Below, piece after piece: positions 21,601-27,750 of a stretch of 36,188 nt of DNA. The stretch's first letter is position 1. Every line of letters starts with the position of its first letter. The DNA lies in the IMG/VR virus record IMGVR_UViG_3300020437_000024, positions 1 through 36,188 of that record. The stretch is one strand, 5' to 3'. The notes beneath the pieces were generated by a model, which was given only the letters and a program-made list of their open reading frames with translations, was not told the origin of the DNA and did not search any database. A program made the translations under genes and the position numbers. The stretch is from a virus.

Positions 21601-22707
21601 TTGGATACACAAGTAGATGGTGGTAAGTTCTCTCATGTATCTTTCAAGGATACACCAGAAGAATTAGCAATGTTAACAGTAGCAGATGGTTTGATAGTAT
21701 ATGACATTGATACATCGGCAACGTCAACAACATTCTTAGACATTGACGATTACGGTGATCTAGGACCTACAGTTGATTGGACAGCAGGCGGGCCAACAAT
21801 TACTGAAAACGGAAAGGTTGTAGTAGATGAAGGTTTGATTACACAGGCCGCTGGTACTCCAGATGTTGAGCTAGGAAAAATTACAAATACAGGTAATAAC
21901 TTCGTACACATATACGATACTAACGGTAGAGACTTCTATGATATAACTAATAGTCATAGAGCGGAAAAAATGAAAACTTACAAGCCTAGTGGTATCGATT
22001 ATACAAGTAATATAATTGAAGTAGGTAATGCAATAGGTGCAAGTTCAATGGTTGCTGGTTCGCAATATATTGTGGAAACTATTGGTAATACAGATTTTAC
22101 ACTAGTAGGTGGTGCCAACGAATTAGGAAATACTTTTTATGCAACAGGAGCAGGTGCTGGTTCGGGTACTGTAAAGAAAGTGTATCCATTAAAGTATCAT
22201 GGTCCATTTGATGATTATACTAGACGTAGAACACAGGTAATCCTACTTAACTTGGATTCTGATATTAATAAAAATGATACAACGATTAGTATATCAGATG
22301 TCACAGGTATGTTTATACCTGACAGAGAAGCAACAAAAGCAGGATTAAATTCATTTGGTGTTGTAATGATAGGAAGTGAAGTAATATTCTATTACAACAT
22401 AGATACAGTTAATAATAAGTTACTGGATTGTAAACGTGGACAATGGGGCACAAGTGCTAGAAATCACAGCATTAACCAGTTAGAAACCAAAGCAGTTCAT
22501 GTACCAATAGATAGTGCTATCGATAGTTCAGCATTTGAAACAAATCAAGATCTATATGATATATTAAGTGGAAACATACTAGATTACGGTGCAACAGCAG
22601 ATCCTATCACAGACTTCCCAGAAACACCGGGTATTGGTTGGGATTCAGGTAGTATTGTAGGACCTACATACACAGAGAGAGTATACGACTTTGGTAACTT
22701 GAATTAA
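12622..22707 (+). CDS. Giant baseplate wedge protein (gp7 position), 3361 aa
   Basis: Largest gene in the window (10.1 kb). Its place directly after gp6 is that of T4 gp7, the wedge initiator (1032 residues), but I see no direct similarity and infer the role from position. I choose GTG 12622 (MATNYTTS...) because it follows GGAGG by 8 nt; the frame also opens at ATG 12568, which would only translate the Gly/Ser run of gp6 out of frame. Visible features: an N-terminal NYQNYFWYPEGP motif (about residues 152-163); two copies of a TDFTLIG-type module at about 324-367 and 3141-3188; and a C-terminal beta block with an IGSEVIFYYNI strand and CKRGQWGTSA. Composition is rich in Asn, Asp, Thr and Tyr, with no membrane segments or signal peptide. 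Confidence 0.72.
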   Translation: MATNYTTSTSSDVPAVNNSLAQKSSVKRAFEYLPENLQTSINDRFFDATIDQLFSKPDILKLIGYVGKKREDLGEKNDFYIPEPKKVRKNYQFEPAVVTRNTLTNEVESSLFYEDIIKTLRSQGAIVNNHDRLFKTDSYSYMPPINLDMLVNYQNYFWYPEGPAVLDIKGNENNVINVDTNIIGQTNYKTPEGIDLKNGSRVRFINSIATSVNTQSNTKFTYNTIEPSTYHNNTFIVEGVGKSIRLLPESFVDSTLATDALDYIVMERGSYNNNRWSKGNCWYHRDTLLQVTGSNSITTVTQEIFKKWDGSNREITVTAGSFDVGAVFTIKTVGSTDFTLIGSPNNDVGTTFTATGPGVGTGEATTDSLIVDVNGSLTNIQLQNGWTTGDDTVAQPKTKDIAPKFYADDVTGFDADKWDAELIDLDFEFDLKQSRQATRPIVQFDHNLELHNYALEHLTEIDMMATSEQFSEIQLEPSATIDGRIVQDGHKIAFTDDSNANEFIEWDTTPFDAGASGYTTVQRTDDTRSVTNNYYAGGSKQTVRTGTYIYDTTNQEPASPVSGVAYLINSTSGTWTPITSSSVWDVRFITSGESITGRIYTVRFTGSPGTINLLFEDPIEILDDQKIYVRDGERNGTKEWVWKNNSWTELQHKDSINKAPLFKLYDNEGVELDNVAKYPNSIHVGNKIFNYNVTNTGTEDAVLGLKLTRKELQQVNDIEFKDFLSDKLYYGPNEIKSYYFWDKFDINPDTSANNDVPPADRIVNRSFGNNWNSTGTIKQRVVKKYVASYDDENIFECSVTPNLLPNGMYDIEVLVNEEPLAQDTATRNNDFYYDAANKRVILRSENIFVKVKTDSVIELKIATTEGIELENDAYFEIPHTLEANPGNEQVSTITINEGINHFKNIIGSQVNFTGDELGYNNYTDTAQDGSLGRFIMQHDAPMLLLGHLLNNNSTVDIVTSLRQSMKSFVETKLRILQNSLQGDASGLDIPVELDRILTDLYSANYNNGKYLDSKMLGYGTNYTSFTFTREDSATYYNTVCSYNKTEFSQKKKLYYVFVNDIQQNQLVDYNIELGINNDGDIATIIRFNKELVDTDVVVIKEYSNLSNSFVAPTPAAMGLTKVYVPEIYLDNTYKTDTYVIQGHDGSITPCYGETGNDVRDLILLEFEKRIYNSLPQDIINIDRKFLNSVTVLPGKFRTADYNQKEINEITSISFNKWVIKNNVDFRSNSDYDDNDAFTWNFSTVTDRFGEVLPGHWRAIYHYYYDTDRPHTHPWEMLGFSIKPDWWETEYGTNYGSGNSKMWNHLEQGIIIGGDRENFTNNVYLTDNPYRRVGLSEVLPVDSSGTLLDPIKANIAGDNKIDNQGNYMLPIVKYRDAEWVFGDQGVAESAYWRSSEGVGSIAELLYLTKPAQFASIGWNTLSFTKSRISKDQLISNFNGRRLGPNNLQEHSDTNFVYGYQSFIKNYLTSKALDYQTRFITPITKTYVNLAYKYGAFVDSDSLKVELDKQNPSTQNTAIFYPNENITTKLYTQNSDSVLTYSGVIVEKVDLGYRIAGYDSYKPYFKYFAPYETGPKEVISEFEGQNYEVYKNYDYETVLQLDYGSTFRTEQQVLNFLMGYEAYLKNQGWTFDNFDAEAGVFNDFKLSAKEFLFWNKTTNWTNGSFIALSPFATQANITLSQGYVSNIESMYDGTYNILNKYGNKIPIKDYTVERISDRVQIKTINNVNTIFGLKLNVVNSEHVAIFDNVSNFNDVMYDPILRLRQDRIKINIRKTTDWNGKIRADGFLVTDNNIIPNFDTTADDFRKFYNRHDTLTNEAIRDSVRNQFGYERRDYLNNITLDDDISFEFYTGMIKQKGSKNSINKLLRSTVISGLGEIDIFEELAFKVGSYGGTEINLTNEVKIPASDIKSSIPLFEFVNDTSADWEDIKTDDVVTINRLKDPRWTVKPKLPNDTIWPTLAKGYMDNNYLPNAGYVLTSGEVDNNIPLTIYKAFDLTSFATLSASSQTNRPATDDYAWVAKHLDNDWQISQLKQTPNGETIVSSTKSATNGTTIDITLSATTHDISIDDFVEIKGLKSSTDLDVVADGNYKVTNVAGATITIEVFSSEDGVSGNGETIKVWRTRRFSTGDLTTNTGDYRWVDNYDNTGSWAVINSLNALVRQESKKINSRLFKEAVLYDNVAKTNDSEMFLNDPYKGLVSGVAKENLTYIGDYDPARYTVTDNIDNISENDFVFNKQQVGELWWDTSTCRYIEYEQHTNRYRKENWGSFFPGSTVKVYEWIESSVAPEAYAGPGTPRDPEDYVTIDSYDEFSNQITTFYYFWVGGLNTVLTSKYNRTSSVIDIENIIKDPQGNGITWYAPISDITSTNNAGFITSGISDLFTQNDSSISFNYKTNNKDQNIHNQWILLRDGDSRSVIPDILQTTLKNSLTGHVIYQGKFERVPDPDLNETNSYGSSIRPRKSWFRNHKMAKKVFANHVNEVVKAICLDDVRPQWSSFLLNNQYIETQDWIESGQGPYLVSYTVDTIQQRDNLNYAVTAGEVIRVGDNVNYDDWKFGADGLWSKIYSTNCTFKIKDKFFTDEYSINNAENIKTIYSTLVDYIFTENLFVNVNKLFFAMVRYVLAEQDSVDWIFKTSYVKLAVTEKDIKQEVKYKKDFVVNVLDYFNEIKPYSTKIRDFLSVKEIQMDVANTGATDFDNPAYIDANGNLQFYDPLNANDATAMKDLKIYRDYYKNYGNKLQTAESTKTSIIRDLPSTFSQHPAMNGNDFEYRLLKNIKTTMLFDRISFIDRIKTYEDFVSLIEKFDNEYINKPENDSINDTDRKINGVLINDAVGRIVKYDPVTQNLIALYKKALGGSLQNIYTDVTTSWIKFNLQRSITMRVNSLLTYGEIERTTGNEFDFDWDQFYNYPNPNTAGWDTFGWDNNDLASIRNEQFDINSWDQDIELEELNDVNATIVDYIKAGKTNTEIRTLMGDGVNQWNVKNSELSLYRQYLDVLDTQVDGGKFSHVSFKDTPEELAMLTVADGLIVYDIDTSATSTTFLDIDDYGDLGPTVDWTAGGPTITENGKVVVDEGLITQAAGTPDVELGKITNTGNNFVHIYDTNGRDFYDITNSHRAEKMKTYKPSGIDYTSNIIEVGNAIGASSMVAGSQYIVETIGNTDFTLVGGANELGNTFYATGAGAGSGTVKKVYPLKYHGPFDDYTRRRTQVILLNLDSDINKNDTTISISDVTGMFIPDREATKAGLNSFGVVMIGSEVIFYYNIDTVNNKLLDCKRGQWGTSARNHSINQLETKAVHVPIDSAIDSSAFETNQDLYDILSGNILDYGATADPITDFPETPGIGWDSGSIVGPTYTERVYDFGNLN

Positions 22708-22729
22708 TTAAATACAAACATAAACATAT

Positions 22730-22737
22730 GATAAATA
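22730..22737 (+). promoter_or_regulatory. Late promoter (GATAAATA)
   Basis: GATAAATA in the 49-nt gap after the giant wedge gene. The expected start near 22743 puts AAAGGG (22742-22747) at or next to the very 5' end of the RNA, 9 nt ahead of the ATG at 22757. It would give the structural protein and tail-fibre genes their own late transcript. Confidence 0.72.
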
Positions 22738-22756
22738 ATATAAAGGGTTAATAAAC

Positions 22757-23428
22757 ATGGAAAAGAATGCTAAACCAAATGATAAAGCAAATATTCTAGC
22801 GTCTGGTCATATCTTAATTAAAGATGTTACAGATGAGAAAAATCCTGTTGTTTTAGTAAACAAAAGGAATGCTATTCATTTTGGTAACTTTGCAAAGCAT
22901 TTAGCATTCAGTTTAGCAAATAAGTCCAACCACGGTATCTTCTTTATGAATTTTGGAAACGGTGGTTCTTATATTAACAGTAATGGTGAAGTTGTATACA
23001 AAACAACTAATACATCAGATGCTCCTAGTTCATCAAGCAAGTTGTATAATCCTACATATGGTAAAGTTGTAGATAATACATCAAGTTTGGCTACTAGTCA
23101 GTCAAGTGACTATGTATTAAAAAACAATATTGTTGGTGTTGAAAGCACAACAAGTTACAGTGATATTGTTATTAGATGTACATTAGACTTGGGAGAGCCT
23201 ACTAATCAAAGTGTATTTGATAGTGGAGCGGCAGATAACGACAGTTATACATTTGATGAATTAGGGTTGATATCTTTGGATCCTACTGTTGGAGCGGCTC
23301 AGTATGAAGATTCTAGCCAAAATATACCTAAGGGAATTTTGCTTACCCATGTAATTTTCCACCCAATTCAAAAAACTTTAAACAGAGTTATTGAAGTGGT
23401 TTATACTTTAAGAATACAAATGCAATAA
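22757..23428 (+). CDS. Conserved virion structural protein (baseplate/fibre-associated)
   Basis: 223 residues. I do not recognise a named T4 protein; it does not look like T4 gp8. The N-terminus has a strand-turn motif GHILIKDV followed by VLVNKRNAIHFGNFAKHLA, then FFMNFGNGGSYIN. The C-terminus has SYTFDELGLISLDP and LLTHVIFHPIQKTLNRVIEV, the sort of ordered beta-sandwich ends seen in phage structural proteins. No signal peptide or membrane segment. It sits between the giant wedge protein and a fibre protein behind its own late promoter, so a role as baseplate or fibre-attachment component is likely but inferred. Confidence 0.6.
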   Translation: MEKNAKPNDKANILASGHILIKDVTDEKNPVVLVNKRNAIHFGNFAKHLAFSLANKSNHGIFFMNFGNGGSYINSNGEVVYKTTNTSDAPSSSSKLYNPTYGKVVDNTSSLATSQSSDYVLKNNIVGVESTTSYSDIVIRCTLDLGEPTNQSVFDSGAADNDSYTFDELGLISLDPTVGAAQYEDSSQNIPKGILLTHVIFHPIQKTLNRVIEVVYTLRIQMQ

Positions 23429-23447
23429 GGAAACAGGTTGAGAAACA

Positions 23448-25313
23448 ATGACATATTCAGTTAGAAGAACAAATGGACAGGCGCTTGTTGATGTTGCACC
23501 AGGTACTATTGATGTATCTCGTTCGATTACACTTATCGGTAAGAACTATGCCGGTTATGGTGCTTTGATCGCAGAAAACTTTGTACATCAATTAGAAAAC
23601 TATGCAAACTCATCACCGCCTAACAATCCTCTAAGAGGACAATTATTTTATGATACCACAGAAGGTACATTAAAAGTTTTTACAGGTGACGATGACACCA
23701 CTCAGTTTTTGAGAATGAATGTTACTAAATTAACTAGTAACGTTCCAACTACTGAGATTACAGATGCTAAAGAGCGTGAATTATATTATCATGCTCCAAC
23801 AGGAACTACTGATCAAATCGCAAGATTAAAATATTACAATGGTTCAAACTTCTTTGATGTTTCACCAATGTCAAATTTTGGTTTTAGAATGGACGTAGTT
23901 AAAGTTAGAAAAACTAACACATCTGGAGAATACATGGTAAACGGTGTTGCTGATCCAACTTCAACAGGTAGCAACGCAGATACTACTTCAATTCTAGTTT
24001 ATTCAAAAGAAATGGAAAGCAATGCGGCAGGCGGCAGTGCAACTAGAGCACTAAAAGTCATAGCAGTATTTTCAACAGAACCAAACGATGTAAGATTTGG
24101 TCCTTATGCAACTGGTGTAGGAAACAGTGATACATCAGAATATCCAGAAACTATAGGCAACACAACTGAAACTGTACTATCAAGACTTTTCTCAACCGAT
24201 TCTAACTATATTGGTAGTACTAATCAATTTGGTCTATTTGCTTCTGATACTAATTCAGGTGTAGCGGCATTTGCGGCAGGTGCATCAGATGTTACTGCGG
24301 CACAAGTCACACACAGAGCAGTTTCACCAGGATTAAACAATAGCGGACTTATTGCAAGTATTGCATCAGCACCAACTGCTGACAACGCAACACAATTTAA
24401 TAATCAAGGTCCAAGTTTCTACCTTGATTATGCAAACTTTAATAACAGTAATCAAGCATCTACATTGGCTACACCGTTCTTCGTAGACTTTGCAGATAAC
24501 ACACCTACACTTGATAACAGTTTTGATCTTGGTTCACCTACTAAGAAATTTGCAAACGTATATGCAACTACGTTTAATGGAGATTTGATAGGTAACGTTA
24601 CAGGTAATGTAACTGGTACAGTTAGTGGTACTATTAGCACCACAGTTCCATCAAGTTTCCAAGATGTAAGTTGTGATGACTTAACAGTAGCAGGTAACTT
24701 GATTGTAAACGGTACAACTACAACTCTAAACGTTAACGAATTAGAAGTTGAAGATACTATTATTACTGTTGCAAAAAATACAACTAATGCACTATCTGCT
24801 AACGGTGCAGGATTTGAAATTGATTTGGGCAGTAACGGCTCAAGCACAATGACATTCCGTGCCGCTGATGATACAATGGTATTCAACAAAGATGTAGAAG
24901 CACCAAACTTCAAAGGTTTAGCAACATCAGCAAAATATGCTGACTTGGCAGAGAAGTACATCGCAGACAAAGAATACGATCCAGGTACAGTAGTTAAACT
25001 TGGTGGTAATGCTGAAATTACTGAAACAGTATCACAAGGTGATAAAGATGTATTTGGTGTAATTTCAACACAACCAGCATTTTTAATGAATGCAGAAGGC
25101 GAAGGGTTACCGGTTGCTATGACAGGTAAAGTACCAGTTAAAGTAGAAGGCCCTGTAGCCAAGGGCGAGAGACTAATTAGTTCAAATAGAGCAGGATTTG
25201 CACAAGGTATTGGTGCAAGAGGATATGATGCTAGAGAAGTAATTGGTAGAGCATTACAAGCACATGATGGGTCAGGTCCTGGCATAATCATGGCTATTGT
25301 TGGCGTTAGATAA
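23448..25313 (+). CDS. Tail-fibre/baseplate structural protein
   Basis: 621 residues. The N-terminal domain (about 1-90) has PGTIDVSRSITLIGKNYAGY, LIAENFVHQLENYANSSPP and GQLFYDTTEGTLKVF, a block I know from short-fibre or baseplate-attached proteins of marine T4-like phages. The middle is Asn/Thr/Ser-rich. A GNVTGNVTGTVSGTI repeat (about 382-396) looks like fibre shaft. The last 130 residues (from about 494, SAKYADLAEKYIADKEYDPG) form a conserved C-terminal domain seen in many phage fibre proteins, possibly an assembly or trimer-capping domain. It probably replaces T4 gp10/gp12-type fibres. A hairpin terminator follows about 25 nt after its stop. Confidence 0.75.
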   Translation: MTYSVRRTNGQALVDVAPGTIDVSRSITLIGKNYAGYGALIAENFVHQLENYANSSPPNNPLRGQLFYDTTEGTLKVFTGDDDTTQFLRMNVTKLTSNVPTTEITDAKERELYYHAPTGTTDQIARLKYYNGSNFFDVSPMSNFGFRMDVVKVRKTNTSGEYMVNGVADPTSTGSNADTTSILVYSKEMESNAAGGSATRALKVIAVFSTEPNDVRFGPYATGVGNSDTSEYPETIGNTTETVLSRLFSTDSNYIGSTNQFGLFASDTNSGVAAFAAGASDVTAAQVTHRAVSPGLNNSGLIASIASAPTADNATQFNNQGPSFYLDYANFNNSNQASTLATPFFVDFADNTPTLDNSFDLGSPTKKFANVYATTFNGDLIGNVTGNVTGTVSGTISTTVPSSFQDVSCDDLTVAGNLIVNGTTTTLNVNELEVEDTIITVAKNTTNALSANGAGFEIDLGSNGSSTMTFRAADDTMVFNKDVEAPNFKGLATSAKYADLAEKYIADKEYDPGTVVKLGGNAEITETVSQGDKDVFGVISTQPAFLMNAEGEGLPVAMTGKVPVKVEGPVAKGERLISSNRAGFAQGIGARGYDAREVIGRALQAHDGSGPGIIMAIVGVR

Positions 25314-25330
25314 TCAAGATATTAGATTTA

Positions 25331-25338
25331 GATAAATA
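25331..25338 (+). promoter_or_regulatory. Late promoter (GATAAATA) abutting a terminator hairpin
   Basis: GATAAATA 17 nt after the fibre gene stop. Its last base is the first base of an 11-bp hairpin. By T4 spacing RNA would start near 25344, inside the left arm, so RNA made here could not form the hairpin while read-through RNA could. It serves the structural gene at 25482 through a leader of about 138 nt. Confidence 0.65.
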
Positions 25339-25363
25339 ATGGTGTAGCGAGAGCTACACCATT
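25338..25363 (+). terminator. Hairpin terminator after the tail-fibre gene
   Basis: AATGGTGTAGC (25338-25348), loop GAGA, GCTACACCATT (25353-25363): a perfect 11-bp stem with a GNRA-type tetraloop, followed by TTAG. The T-tract is short (ATTTT overall), so termination may be partial. The position 24 nt after a stop codon supports a terminator or a 3'-end stabiliser. Confidence 0.7.
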
Positions 25364-25365
25364 TT

Positions 25366-25480
25366 AGTGTGGACACCCAGACACTTTAATAAACGGGTCT
25401 ATAGTAAACTTGGGTCCAAGTAAGACTGTGAACGTGAGGATCAGTCGGGCGTTAGGCACCAAGGTGATATGGAGATAAAA
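25366..25480 (+). other. Hairpin-rich leader upstream of a structural gene
   Basis: A 115-nt non-coding stretch, about 45% GC against the mid-thirties around it. It can form several local stems: AGTGT/ACACT (25366-25370 with 25381-25385), the near-palindrome ACTTGG-GT-CCAAGT (25408-25421), GACTG/CAGTC (25424-25428 with 25442-25446) and CAC/GTG within GGCACCAAGGTG (25455-25466). GGAG (25471-25474) serves the ATG at 25482. I match it to no known riboswitch or tRNA. It may be a structured 5' leader or a small RNA. Confidence 0.45.
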
Positions 25481-25481
25481 A

Positions 25482-26465
25482 ATGGCATATACTTCAGGTA
25501 GTGCTATTACCGCGGCAGATTATAATAGTTTTTATAATGATGTCAAAGATATTTACGGTGATAGCAATTCAAACGCAACATCTGATGCGGCATTAATTTT
25601 CGGTTATGGTGAGACAATGTTAGGTGCAACTGTTAGTGCAGGTGATACTATTACAGCGGCTCACTGGAATAACCTAGTTAAAATGATTCACAGATGTGCA
25701 GACCATCAAGGCACAAGTATTACACTTGGCGGTGGTCATTCCACTGACGTTGTTAGTGCAGGCGATACAATTTCACCAATCGCAAATTTAGCAAGTTCCA
25801 TTACTTCAATCAGAACAAACAAGTTAAATGCAGATGCAAGTAACTTGACAACTGATTCACAAGATAGTGCAACTTACTCAAATGCGTGGGCCGGTGGTAT
25901 TGTAAGAACACACACTCTAACTTGGTCAAGTTATAACGACTTACGTTATTTCTTCAACCAAGGTGGTAAGATCCAGCATTCATTTGCAACAGCAAATAGT
26001 TCTGGTTCAGCACAAGATGAGGAATGGGCAGACTTGATTACTAAGACTGGTACTATTACTTTTGGTATCAACAGTATTTCAAGATCAGGTTCCATTGCTA
26101 TTAATACATCAGCGGCTGGTTTTACTGCAATAAACGGTTCAACGTCTGAACAAACTGTGTTTAAAGCATTTGCTGACAGTTCACCGTATACTGGTAACTT
26201 CGTAGAAGTAACGTATACATTAAACAGTGCAACTACACCATCAGCAATTACTGTTAAAACAAAGTTCACTGATGCACACTCAGCTCAAACTGGTAACTTT
26301 ACAGGTGGCGGACTTGGTTCTGCTCCTAACGAAGGCCAAGGCTGGACAGGTGAAGACAGTGTAACGATTGATATTACAAGTACAACAAGTACAGTAAGAG
26401 CAAACGGTACATTCATCAACTCTGCGGCACCATCAGCATCAGGCGCGGCATGGACAGGTAGTTAA
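25482..26465 (+). CDS. Virion structural protein, probable fibre component
   Basis: 327 residues, low in Cys and charged residues and high in Ser, Thr, Gly, Ala and Asn, typical of phage fibre proteins. The N-terminus holds related units: GSAITAADYNSFYNDV (about 6-21), SAGDTITAAHWNNLVKMI (about 52-69) and a third SAGDTI (about 92). The middle has HTLTWSSYNDLRYFFNQGGK followed by a DEEWADLITKTGTITFG strand pair, and the C-terminus a VTIDITSTTSTVRANGTF strand. I recognise the type from marine T4-like phages but not a named T4 counterpart. It has its own late promoter and structured leader, suggesting separate dosage control. GGAG lies 7 nt before the ATG. Confidence 0.65.
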   Translation: MAYTSGSAITAADYNSFYNDVKDIYGDSNSNATSDAALIFGYGETMLGATVSAGDTITAAHWNNLVKMIHRCADHQGTSITLGGGHSTDVVSAGDTISPIANLASSITSIRTNKLNADASNLTTDSQDSATYSNAWAGGIVRTHTLTWSSYNDLRYFFNQGGKIQHSFATANSSGSAQDEEWADLITKTGTITFGINSISRSGSIAINTSAAGFTAINGSTSEQTVFKAFADSSPYTGNFVEVTYTLNSATTPSAITVKTKFTDAHSAQTGNFTGGGLGSAPNEGQGWTGEDSVTIDITSTTSTVRANGTFINSAAPSASGAAWTGS

Positions 26466-26476
26466 TACTAATTAAC
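26461..26476 (+). terminator. Weak hairpin at the end of the structural gene
   Basis: GTTAAT-ACTA-ATTAAC is a perfect 6-bp stem spanning the stop codon, followed by TTAAAATAAC rather than a T-run. It is AT-rich and weak. It may slow or end transcription before the next promoter, but the evidence is thin. Confidence 0.25.
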
Positions 26477-26480
26477 TTAA

Positions 26481-26548
26481 AATAACCCTTTCTGGTTCGA
26501 TAAATACATACATTAAATGTACTGTAAATTGACCAGGAAGGGTTTATT
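26481..26548 (+). promoter_or_regulatory. Long inverted repeat hiding the first RBS of the cassette
   Basis: The arm at 26481-26497 pairs with 26531-26548: 13 consecutive pairs (A26485 to T26497 with G26531 to T26543, two of them G-T wobbles), then four more after one bulged T. The right arm contains AGGAAGGG (26535-26542), the ribosome-binding site for the ATG at 26549. The late promoter (26499-26506) lies in the loop, so late RNA starting near 26512 lacks the left arm and leaves the site free. Read-through RNA would be locked. This is the arrangement known for T4 e and soc. Confidence 0.72.
26499..26506 (+). promoter_or_regulatory. Late promoter (GATAAATA) of the GT/radical-SAM cassette
   Basis: GATAAATA with an expected start near 26512, 37 nt before the first ATG. 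It is the only late-type promoter I find for the ten tightly packed genes up to 36021, so the whole cassette probably depends on it and on gp55. Confidence 0.75.
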
Positions 26549-26893
26549 ATGACAACTGAAATACAAAGTGTGCTAGAATATGCAGACTATAGATTTGTAT
26601 TAAATAATCAAAAACAATTACTAAAAGAAAAGACACTACAACATCTAAGACATTCGCACAATGGTGGTAGTTTTAATATTGATTCTACTTTAATCAGTAT
26701 GACGAGAGCACTAATAGATGGTGATAACACTACAATATATCTAATGGACACTAATAACAATCCTATAGAAATAAAAGAAGCACATATATTCTTAGATACT
26801 ATTATTAAAAAATATATGGAAGTGATGAAACGTTATCATACTGAATATAAAGAACTTACAAAAAATAGAACAGTAAAGACACTGGTAAAATGA
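26549..26893 (+). CDS. Uncharacterised small protein, first gene of the cassette
   Basis: 114 residues, not recognised. It is predicted soluble and mostly helical, with an N-terminal LEYADYRFVLNNQKQLLKEK, a central SFNIDSTLISMTRALIDGDN and a C-terminal FLDTIIKKYMEVMKRYHTEY helix ending in a basic tail. No cysteines, signal peptide or membrane segment are present. It has a strong AGGAAGGG site, buried in the inverted repeat on read-through RNA. Its stop overlaps the next start (ATGA), so blocking its translation could also lower that of the glycosyltransferase gene behind it. Because gp55 promoters act late, a structural, scaffold or adaptor role is possible but not shown. Confidence 0.72.
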   Translation: MTTEIQSVLEYADYRFVLNNQKQLLKEKTLQHLRHSHNGGSFNIDSTLISMTRALIDGDNTTIYLMDTNNNPIEIKEAHIFLDTIIKKYMEVMKRYHTEYKELTKNRTVKTLVK

Positions 26894-27750
26894 CAAGAGG
26901 TGTGTTAATTTTTGCCCACAATAATGAGGGTATTGATTATGTAAAGTTGGCGTGTGCAACTGCATTAATGATCCGTAAAAATATGAGCGTTGATGGCATT
27001 ACACTAGTCACTGATGATACTAGTCTTAATTACAGTTTAACTGATCACGAAAGTATTGCAAAATATTTCTTTGATGAGATAGTACAATATTCAAATCAAA
27101 ATTTTACAAAAAAGACGTTTAGAGATCATATAAAGAGCGATAAAGTATTAACCTTTTACAACGGCGATCGTTGTCAAGCATGGGATATAACAAATTACGA
27201 TGAAAACATAGTTATAGATGCAGATTATTTGATACAGTCGGATATTTTAAACAACTGTTGGGGAAGTGAAGAAAGTTTTATGGCCAACAAGCATATAACA
27301 ACTATCAATACATTATTTCCTATGCAACAACCTCGTATCAACTTTCAAGGCATCGAACAATTTTGGGCAACAGCAATTTATTTTAAAAAAGATCAAGAAG
27401 CAAAACTAATATTTGACGCATGGAAAATGGTAAAAGAAAATCATCCTTATTACAAGTCATTGTATGATATTCCTGGTAAAACATTTAGGAATGATTTTGC
27501 ATTATCAGTAGCATTACATATAACAGAAAATACTAATGTTTCTAGTTTACCAGATAACAGTTTATTAACCAGTTACGATGAAGATGATATTATTGATGTA
27601 GAACTTAACAAAATAATATTAGCAACTAGAGATAATGACAGAGCAGATTTCATGCCAGTTAAAGTAGAAGGCAGGAACGTTCATGTAATGAATAAATTTG
27701 CATTAACCAATCATATAGAAAAGATAATGGAGACTTACGCAGGTGAGTAG
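26890..27750 (+). CDS. Glycosyltransferase-like protein 1 (GT-A fold)
   Basis: 286 residues resembling GT-A nucleotide-sugar transferases of the GT8 kind. The N-terminal strand GVLIFAHNNEGIDYVKLACA leads into a Rossmann-like half, and D110-A-D112 in NIVIDADYLIQSD is the probable metal/nucleotide-sugar DxD motif. A later FWATAIYFKKDQEA segment fits the acceptor half. It is a paralogue of the next gene: both open with M(T/S)RG, then (D)YV(K/R)(L/M)A. The start overlaps the previous stop as ATGA. Sugar donor and acceptor are unknown. Its late promoter argues for acting on virion parts or on late envelope glycans rather than on early takeover. Confidence 0.68.
   Translation: MTRGVLIFAHNNEGIDYVKLACATALMIRKNMSVDGITLVTDDTSLNYSLTDHESIAKYFFDEIVQYSNQNFTKKTFRDHIKSDKVLTFYNGDRCQAWDITNYDENIVIDADYLIQSDILNNCWGSEESFMANKHITTINTLFPMQQPRINFQGIEQFWATAIYFKKDQEAKLIFDAWKMVKENHPYYKSLYDIPGKTFRNDFALSVALHITENTNVSSLPDNSLLTSYDEDDIIDVELNKIILATRDNDRADFMPVKVEGRNVHVMNKFALTNHIEKIMETYAGE

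Noticed and set aside
24452-25291. Long open frame of 279 codons on the minus strand, antisense to the tail-fibre gene
   Set aside because: It mirrors a codon-biased real gene, is rich in Ser/Pro/Leu with no domain, and has no promoter or ribosome-binding site I can see.
25366-25480. tRNA or known riboswitch in the structured leader
   Set aside because: No T-arm GGTTCGAATCC-like motif, no cloverleaf pairing and no conserved riboswitch core that I can match.
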